The position numbers were made by a program, and so were the translations under genes. A stretch of DNA of 7,077 bases from an uncultured Bacteroidota bacterium (GTDB taxonomy: Bacteria > Bacteroidota > Bacteroidia > UKL13-3): positions 1 to 7,077 of the forward strand of contig CAIVPY010000005.1 in the NCBI GenBank assembly GCA_903907885.1, given 5' to 3'. Position 1 is the first letter of the stretch, and the number at the start of each line of letters is the position of its first letter. A model generated the notes under the pieces. The model did not search any database. It had not been told where the DNA came from and saw only the letters and a list, made by a program, of their open reading frames with translations. This document shows, piece by piece, positions 1 through 4,635 of this stretch.

Positions 1-2
1 CC

Positions 3-365
3 AATGGAACTTTAATTTCAGGTGCACCGATTTATTTTACAGCTAGTATCGATTCCTCAAAAATATATGAAGCTTCTGCTATTGGCAACTACAAATTTAA
101 TTATTCGGGAAATGGAACAAGCACTATGTATTGCGTATTACAACCAGGCAATTCAAGTTATTATACGATATATAATAGTCCGAGTTGGCCTGACGGAAAA
201 AGCTGGGGTGCAACATGGTCAATTGAAAAATATAATGGTCGTTATTATTTTAAAGATAAGGGTTTTTGGAATAAAGGATATGATAATGTTATTGAAAAAG
301 CATATCCACTGACCTTTCCCGTTACAAATTTTACTTATCATGAAGGTTCCAATTATTCCAAGTAA
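3..365 (+). CDS. C-terminal part of an unidentified, probably exported protein (5' partial)
   Basis: The frame is open from the first complete codon at base 3 to a TAA at 363-365, giving 120 residues with no in-frame stop. The gene therefore almost certainly begins upstream of the window. The internal ATG at 126 is not needed as a start, because the frame stays open before it with the same composition. The fragment is rich in Tyr, Trp, Phe, Asn, Ser and Gly and poor in long helical stretches. Short alternating polar/hydrophobic runs (APIYFTASID, GRYYFKDKGFW, PLTFPVTNFTYH) suggest beta-strands, as in extracellular or lipoprotein beta-sandwich domains. It has one Cys (in MYCVLQPG) and no membrane segment in the visible part. 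The signal peptide or lipobox, if any, would lie outside the window. It converges on the HEAT-protein gene across 113 bases. I do not recognise the family; the exported location is inferred from composition only. Confidence 0.7.
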   Translation, partial: NGTLISGAPIYFTASIDSSKIYEASAIGNYKFNYSGNGTSTMYCVLQPGNSSYYTIYNSPSWPDGKSWGATWSIEKYNGRYYFKDKGFWNKGYDNVIEKAYPLTFPVTNFTYHEGSNYSK

Positions 366-381
366 CTAGCCTCTCCCAACT

Positions 382-424
382 ATCCGTTGTCTCCGCCAAG
401 CAATTGCGTAAGTGGACTACGGAT
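382..424. repeat. Imperfect palindrome in the convergent intergenic gap
   Basis: The outer arms ATCCGT (382-387) and ACGGAT (419-424) pair perfectly. After one T/T mismatch, GTC (389-391) pairs with GAC (415-417) and a wobble pair extends the stem. The loop contains the perfect 8-base palindrome GCAATTGC (400-407), which sits at the symmetry centre. The stretch is more G+C-rich than the sequence around it and starts 17 bases after the upstream stop codon. On the plus strand only TTTAAAA follows, so it is a poor intrinsic terminator, though it may protect or end that transcript. It could also be one copy of a dispersed repeat, which this window alone cannot show. Confidence 0.4.
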
Positions 425-432
425 TTAAAATG

Positions 433-449
433 AAAAAGAGTCTTAGACT
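433..449 (-). terminator. Weak intrinsic-terminator-like hairpin after the uvrA/HEAT genes
   Basis: Read on the minus strand, 449 to 439 gives AGTCTAAGACT, an inverted repeat around a central A. Realistically this is a 4-bp stem with a TAA loop. It is followed by C and then five T residues (the A-run at 433-437). It lies 30 bases beyond the stop codon of the HEAT-like gene, where a terminator of that unit is expected. The stem is short, so the call is tentative. Confidence 0.28.
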
Positions 450-478
450 AGGTCAAATAATTATTAGGTAGGACAAAT

Positions 479-997
479 TTAAGTCTTCACTTTTTTAAAA
501 GCAGCTAGGTATATTTTCTTGATGCTGTTTTTCTCTTCTCGTTCACAAATGGCTTCGATACTAGCCAATAAGGTTTTGTTTTTACCATACTTGGTTTTTA
601 TTATTTCGCCAAGGGCATAGGCTGCACTCCATCTTACGACAGTGCCTATATGTTCGGTGTTTGCCAACAAGTTTTTAACGGCTTCATCAAGTTTATCAGG
701 AAATAAATGAGCAATATTACCAATTACTTTTGCTGACTCCCATTTAATTCTTGGGGCTTTGGCAGTTAAGCATTTGCTTACAAATATTAAACACTCGGCA
801 TTACCAATAGTAGGATTTATTTTAGTGGCATATTCCATAGCTTCTATACAAGTAGCCTTAGGTGAATCCTTAGCAGTTTCAGCATAATGAATCAAATCTT
901 TGATACTAATTTCAGAGCCCAACAGCATGTTAGATAAAGCCAATGTCTTATCTTTAGGTTTGGTGTTTTTATCGTTTATGATGCTTTCAATTTCCAT
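479..997 (-). CDS. Small HEAT-repeat-like helical protein
   Basis: This is a 172-residue protein that is almost entirely alpha-helical in character. The second half shows tandem helix pairs of HEAT/armadillo type. One is around residues 81-110 (APRIKWESAKVIGNIA, then DKLDEAVKNLLAN) and another around 116-150 (IGTVVRWSAAYALGEII, then KTLLASIEAI). Both have the small-residue A-A/A-L-G core, and a final helix (KNSIKKIYLAAFKKV) closes the fold. The first 70 residues probably form further degenerate pairs. There is no signal peptide, membrane segment or visible catalytic motif, so a cytosolic scaffold or binding role is inferred. The ATG at 997 is preceded by no better in-frame start, and an out-of-frame ATG at 1011 is rejected. 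The gene begins 21 bases after the uvrA stop on the same strand, so co-transcription with uvrA is likely. HEAT-fold DNA glycosylases (AlkC/AlkD) exist, but this protein is shorter and I cannot see their active-site residues. Function is unknown. Confidence 0.85.
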   Translation of the reverse strand: MEIESIINDKNTKPKDKTLALSNMLLGSEISIKDLIHYAETAKDSPKATCIEAMEYATKINPTIGNAECLIFVSKCLTAKAPRIKWESAKVIGNIAHLFPDKLDEAVKNLLANTEHIGTVVRWSAAYALGEIIKTKYGKNKTLLASIEAICEREEKNSIKKIYLAAFKKVKT

Positions 998-1018
998 AAT
1001 TTTAAATCCATAATGAAA

Positions 1019-3967
1019 TTATTTCTTTCTAGCCACAAACTTCTCTTTTAGTGCCTTGGCTGTATAGCTGTTTTTCACTTTTAGCAAGTCTTCGGGTGTA
1101 CCTTCAAACACAAGGTTTCCTCCAATGTCACCGGCTTCTGGTCCTAGGTCTACAATCCAATCTGCACATTTGGCCACATCCATATTGTGTTCAATCACAA
1201 TAATCGTATGACCTTGTTCTATCAAGGCGTTGAAAGAGTTTAATAGTTTCTTGATATCGTTAAAATGTAGTCCTGTGGTCGGTTCATCAAATATAAAAAG
1301 CACATGCTCGCTTCCTGCTCTTTTGCCCAAGAAGGTTGCTAATTTCACACGTTGCGCTTCGCCACCACTCAATGTATTACTAGATTGACCTAGTTTGATA
1401 TAACCTAAACCTACTTCTTGCAGAGGCTTTATTTTATTGATTATGCTGGCTTCAGATGCAAAATAGTCTATGGCTTCATCCACACTCAAATTCAATACAT
1501 CGCTAATTGATTTATCATTGTATTTTACCTCAAGTACTTCTTCTTTAAACCTTGCACCTTTGCATTCTTCGCAAGGCAAATGGATATCAGCCATAAACTG
1601 CATTTCAATGGTTACTTCTCCTTCGCCTTGGCAGGTTTCGCATCGGCCACCATCCACATTAAAGCTAAAATGTTGCGCCTTATAACCCCTACCTTTGGCT
1701 ATAGGCTGACTAGCAAACAAATCTCTGATGCCATCATACGCTTTGATATAAGTGATAGGGTTACTTCTACTGCTTTTTCCTATCGGGTTTTGATCCACCA
1801 TCTCTATTTGGGTGATGTTTCTTAAATTACCACCAATGCTATCATGTGCACCTGTTTTTTCGCCACTGTAATTACCCAAATGTTTTTGTATGGCAGGGTA
1901 TAATATTTTCTTAATCAAAGTGGTTTTTCCACTTCCTGATACACCCGTAACCACCGTGAAAGCATGCAAAGGGAAATTGGCATTCACCCCTTTTAGGTTG
2001 TGTTGTCTTGCTCCCTTTAGTTCAATAAAATCAATGGTTTTTCTTCTTTTGGTAGGTATTTCAATTCTCTCAATATTGTTGAGGTATTTACCCGTCAAAC
2101 TATTAGGATCTTCCTTCACCTCTTCCAAAGTGCCTTGAGCAACTTTGTTGCCTCCCAATATACCCGCATAAGGTCCGATATCAATAATCTCATCAGCCAT
2201 TTGCATGATCTCTTCATCATGCTCTACCACCACAACTGTATTGCCAATATCTCGCAGTTTTTGCAATACACTGATTAGTTTCTCTGTATCGCGAGGATGC
2301 AATCCAATACTAGGTTCATCCAATACATACAATGAGCCAACAAGGCTACTGCCAAGGGATGTAGCAAGGTTAATACGTTGGCTTTCGCCACCACTTAATG
2401 AGTTGGATAAACGATTGAGTGATAAATAACCTAAACCAACATTTTGCAAAAAGTCTATTCGGTTTTTTATTTCAACCAAAATGCGTTTGGCAATTTTTTC
2501 GTGCTGCTCTGATAAGACCAAATGATTGAAATAATTACAACAATCATCAATGCTCATTAACATGATTTGCGATAAGGAAGCCCTGCCACCAAGCACCTGC
2601 ATGGTTTCTTTGTTTAGTTTAGGAGCGGCACTTGGAGTAAGCAATACATAATTGCTATCCTTACGCAAACGTGTGCCTTTGCAATCAGGGCAAGTTGTTT
2701 TACCTCTATACCTCGCAAGCATCACACGGTATTGAATTTTATAAGTTTGTTTTTCTAATTCTTTGAAAAAAGCATTCACACCTTCCCAATCTTTGCCACC
2801 TTGCCATAAGAAATCTTTTTGGTGTGAAGTAAGCTCATAATAAGGCTTGTGAATAGGAAAGTCGTTCTTTCTGCTAATCTGAACAAATATCTTTTTCCAT
2901 TCTTGCATCTTTTCGCCTTTCCAAGGCACAATGGCATCTTCGTAAATGCTCAGACTTTTATCGGGAACTACTAAATCTTCATCAATTCCAATCACACTTC
3001 CAAAACCTTCACAAGTTTTACAAGCACCATAAGGATTATTAAAGCTGAAAAAGTTAACCGTTGGTTCTTCAAACTGCATTCCATCCAATTCAAAACGATT
3101 ATTGAAAATCTCATTGCTAATCTTTCCCTCTTCGTTCACCATATGAAGCAAACATTCGCCATGGCCTTCATAAAATGCGGTTTGCACTGAATCTGCTACT
3201 CGGGCTTCAAAATCTTCATCTATTTGTCCAATCGCAAAACGATCAATAAGCAAGGAAAGAGTCATGCTAAGCGCAGTGGAAGTATAGGCTGCTTGCATTT
3301 GGTTGTCACTTTCTGAACTTGTAGCTGCCTTCTTACTACTTGCTTTCTTGTTCTTAGCAGCTTTAGTCAACTGAGGTTCTAATGCAAGGTAATCCTCAAT
3401 CTGCATCATTTCTTCTCCCAACATCAAACGATTGAAACCATTTTGCAGGTAGGTTTCGAGTTGTTTTTTTAGAGTATCTGTTTCAGTTTTTATCTCAACC
3501 AATAAATAAACCTTGGTACTCTCAGCAAGGCTAACAATTTTCTTTGTTACATCTTCAACCGTATGACGTTTTACTTCGTTGCCACTAATGGGTGAGTAGG
3601 TAACACCAATACGCGCAAACAATAATTTTAAGTAATCATAAATTTCGGTAGTGGTGGCTACTGTTGAGCGTGGGTTTCTGGTATTAACTTTTTGCTCGAT
3701 GGCTATACTAGGCGAAATGCCATGAATATAATCCACATCGGGCTTGTTCATTTTACCCAAAAACTGACGGGCATAAGCAGACAAACTCTCAACATACCTG
3801 CGCTGTCCTTCGGCATATAAGGTGTCAAAAACCAAACTCGATTTTCCACTACCTGATACACCTGTTACAACTGTTAATTTATTTCTTTTTATCGTAACAT
3901 CAATGTTTTTAAGGTTATGCACCCTTGCTCCCTTAATGTTGATGTCTTGTTTTTTGTTATTTGTCAT
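1019..3967 (-). CDS. uvrA: UvrABC excinuclease subunit A (UvrA)
   Basis: UvrA is the damage-sensing ATPase of nucleotide excision repair. It dimerises, scans DNA in the cytosol and loads UvrB. Two ABC ATPase modules are visible in the 982 residues. Module I has Walker A GVSGSGKSS (36-44), signature LSGGESQRI (524-532) and Walker B VLDEPSIGLH (548-557). Module II has Walker A GVSGSGKTT (675-683), LSGGEAQRV (866-874) and FIFDEPTTGLH (891-901). The C-terminal zinc site is intact (C776, C779, C799, C802), and further CxxC pairs lie at 316/319 and 426/429. The first CxxC of the classical N-terminal zinc site is missing (ELDG near 293-296). A Lys/Ser/Ala-rich insertion (about 200-226) sits after the UvrB-binding region and makes the protein slightly longer than the usual 940 or so. 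A TAA lies in frame just upstream of ATG 3967, which fixes the start. No Shine-Dalgarno is visible, which is normal for Bacteroidota. The HEAT-like gene follows 21 bases downstream. Confidence 0.99.
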   Translation of the reverse strand: MTNNKKQDINIKGARVHNLKNIDVTIKRNKLTVVTGVSGSGKSSLVFDTLYAEGQRRYVESLSAYARQFLGKMNKPDVDYIHGISPSIAIEQKVNTRNPRSTVATTTEIYDYLKLLFARIGVTYSPISGNEVKRHTVEDVTKKIVSLAESTKVYLLVEIKTETDTLKKQLETYLQNGFNRLMLGEEMMQIEDYLALEPQLTKAAKNKKASSKKAATSSESDNQMQAAYTSTALSMTLSLLIDRFAIGQIDEDFEARVADSVQTAFYEGHGECLLHMVNEEGKISNEIFNNRFELDGMQFEEPTVNFFSFNNPYGACKTCEGFGSVIGIDEDLVVPDKSLSIYEDAIVPWKGEKMQEWKKIFVQISRKNDFPIHKPYYELTSHQKDFLWQGGKDWEGVNAFFKELEKQTYKIQYRVMLARYRGKTTCPDCKGTRLRKDSNYVLLTPSAAPKLNKETMQVLGGRASLSQIMLMSIDDCCNYFNHLVLSEQHEKIAKRILVEIKNRIDFLQNVGLGYLSLNRLSNSLSGGESQRINLATSLGSSLVGSLYVLDEPSIGLHPRDTEKLISVLQKLRDIGNTVVVVEHDEEIMQMADEIIDIGPYAGILGGNKVAQGTLEEVKEDPNSLTGKYLNNIERIEIPTKRRKTIDFIELKGARQHNLKGVNANFPLHAFTVVTGVSGSGKTTLIKKILYPAIQKHLGNYSGEKTGAHDSIGGNLRNITQIEMVDQNPIGKSSRSNPITYIKAYDGIRDLFASQPIAKGRGYKAQHFSFNVDGGRCETCQGEGEVTIEMQFMADIHLPCEECKGARFKEEVLEVKYNDKSISDVLNLSVDEAIDYFASEASIINKIKPLQEVGLGYIKLGQSSNTLSGGEAQRVKLATFLGKRAGSEHVLFIFDEPTTGLHFNDIKKLLNSFNALIEQGHTIIVIEHNMDVAKCADWIVDLGPEAGDIGGNLVFEGTPEDLLKVKNSYTAKALKEKFVARKK

Positions 3968-4075
3968 TATGATTTAAGCCCTGCAAAATAGGATAATCCA
4001 AATTAGATTGAAAGGTTAATAAATTAAAAGATTTGTGGAGTTTAACCACTTGCTTACTGCGAGCTATTAGAGTTG

Positions 4076-4110
4076 GCAATTCCCCTCCTTGGAGGGGTTA
4101 GGGGTGGGTT
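4076..4110. repeat. G-rich dispersed-type repeat with a 7-bp hairpin
   Basis: CCCCTCC (4082-4088) and GGAGGGG (4091-4097) form a perfect inverted repeat separated by TT. It is followed at once by TTAGGGGTGGGTT. From general knowledge, near-identical CCCCTCC-GGAGGGG-TTAGGGGTGGG blocks recur in intergenic regions of many Bacteroidota genomes; I cannot verify copies elsewhere from here. The plus strand has G-runs at 4091-4092, 4094-4097, 4101-4104 and 4106-4108. These would allow a two-layer G-quadruplex that competes with the hairpin. No transposase or target duplication is visible. Confidence 0.6.
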
Positions 4111-4261
4111 GTGTTTTCTGATTGGTGTCTAAACCATCATCTATCTTATCATTTTTCTTTTTCTTTTTGAGGCATCAAAAGGAAACAAAAATGCTTCGAT
4201 TTTCAAAGTGCCTTCCAACGCACAAGCCAACCTCAAAAGATTTCCACTTGCTTATAACGCG

Positions 4262-4335
4262 CGTCATTGCGAACGAAACGCAGTGAAGTGTGGCAATCTG
4301 TTTTAAGAGATTGCTTCACGATGTTCGCAATGACG
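4262..4335. repeat. REP-like palindrome with a two-tier stem
   Basis: The outer arms CGTCATTGCGAAC (4262-4274) and GTTCGCAATGACG (4323-4335) are a perfect 13-bp inverted repeat. Inside, after an asymmetric internal loop, GTGAA (4283-4287) pairs with TTCAC (4315-4319). After a 5-base bulge, GCAATCT (4293-4299) pairs with AGATTGC (4308-4314) around an 8-base loop. The CGTCATTGCGA start and the GCAATCT/AGATTGC core match a family of repetitive extragenic palindromes that I recall from Bacteroidota and other phyla. It encodes nothing, and no target-site duplication is obvious beside it. Possible roles are transcript-end protection, a non-autonomous element mobilised by a REP-associated (TnpA-REP/Y1) transposase elsewhere, or a protein-binding site. 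None of these is shown by the sequence. Confidence 0.75.
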
Positions 4336-4419
4336 ATTTCACAGCACTAAGAAAATCGGCTTCTTGAACGGATTTTTTAGGCTGATAATTTTTGGCTAGA
4401 AGCTGAGCAATTCCCTGCT

Positions 4420-4449
4420 CTTCGAGATGTTCCGAAGGGCATCTCGAAG
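4420..4449. repeat. Second palindrome, 10-bp arms
   Basis: CTTCGAGATG (4420-4429) and CATCTCGAAG (4440-4449) are a perfect inverted repeat around the 10-base loop TTCCGAAGGG, which itself contains TTCCGAA. It is preceded by GAGCA (4405-4409) and TGCTC (4416-4420), a smaller overlapping inverted repeat that shares base 4420 and could form an alternative hairpin. The composition and the CTTCGAGATG core resemble another dispersed intergenic repeat I recall from Bacteroidota. It is unrelated in sequence to the 4262-4335 palindrome. Confidence 0.55.
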
Positions 4450-4504
4450 CACAGATAAACGCAGATTTGCAATCTACTAACCTAAAAGGTTTAAGGCACA
4501 GATA
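4449..4504. repeat. Short direct repeat GCACAGATA flanking a small hairpin
   Basis: GCACAGATA occurs at 4449-4457 and again at 4496-4504. Between the copies lies AACCTAAAAGGTT (4479-4491), a 5-bp hairpin. The first copy continues as AACGCAGAT, a phrase I recall as part of dispersed bacterial intergenic repeats. It begins within the last base of the preceding palindrome, so the two may be one composite unit. The evidence is limited to these short matches. Confidence 0.35.
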
Positions 4505-4635
4505 GGCCTCCTAGCCTGCTAGCAATCCACCAGGTTGAAGACATTTTGAATTTCTCCACAAAAAATGTGCATAGCCTTTCTGATTTGTCTGTTATTTTCG
4601 CTACTTCATTTTTTGGAGATTGGTTGACATAAGTA

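Larger units (their letters stand above)
3968..4635. other. Gene-free divergent intergenic region packed with repeats
   Basis: These 668 bases separate the divergent starts of uvrA and parC. No convincing reading frame exists: the frames are broken by stops and none has coding character. The uvrA-proximal 100 bases are A+T-rich and must contain its promoter. From about 4046 to 4504 there is a series of distinct elements. They are an 11-base direct repeat CCACTTGCTTA (4046-4056 and 4244-4254), a G-rich box, a large palindrome, a weak AAAATC/GATTTT hairpin (4352-4357/4371-4376), a second palindrome, and a short repeat unit near 4449-4504. Positions 4505-4635, next to parC, hold no recognisable element and should contain the parC promoter, for which I find no good TTTG/TAnnTTTG match. 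GGAG at 4615-4618 is 18 bases before the parC ATG, too far for a normal ribosome binding site. Confidence 0.8.

Noticed and set aside
22..312. Open frame of 96 codons on the plus strand
   Set aside because: It overlaps the better frame (3-365), which stays open to the window edge. Its composition (long Ile/Val/Leu runs) looks like a shifted reading of that gene.
366..424. Integron attC site after the first gene
   Set aside because: A hairpin follows the stop closely and CTCCCAAC is present, but no matching GTTRRRY core lies on the far side of the ATCCGT/ACGGAT arms. The core-site rule is therefore not met.
1470..2429. Four plus-strand open frames of 71-82 codons
   Set aside because: All lie antisense inside uvrA, whose full-length motif set is unambiguous. 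None has recognisable protein features.
3968..4030. Bacteroidota-type promoter (TTTG, then TAnnTTTG) for uvrA
   Set aside because: On the minus strand TAATTTG and TATTTTG come close, but both are one base short of the -7 element and neither has a convincing -33 TTTG at the right distance.
4140..4260. Possible remnant of a gene between the G-rich box and the REP-like palindrome
   Set aside because: Short open stretches exist on both strands, but none has a start, adequate length or a recognisable protein sequence.
4076..4415. Shared lead-in GCAATTCCC before two of the intergenic repeats (4076-4084 and 4407-4415)
   Set aside because: A 9-base match between two points in a 668-base region is about what chance would give.
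4545..4600. Bacteroidota-type promoter for parC
   Set aside because: TTTG at 4545-4548 is followed 23 bases later by TAGCCTTT, and TATTTTCG occurs further on. The matches and spacings are too poor to call a promoter.
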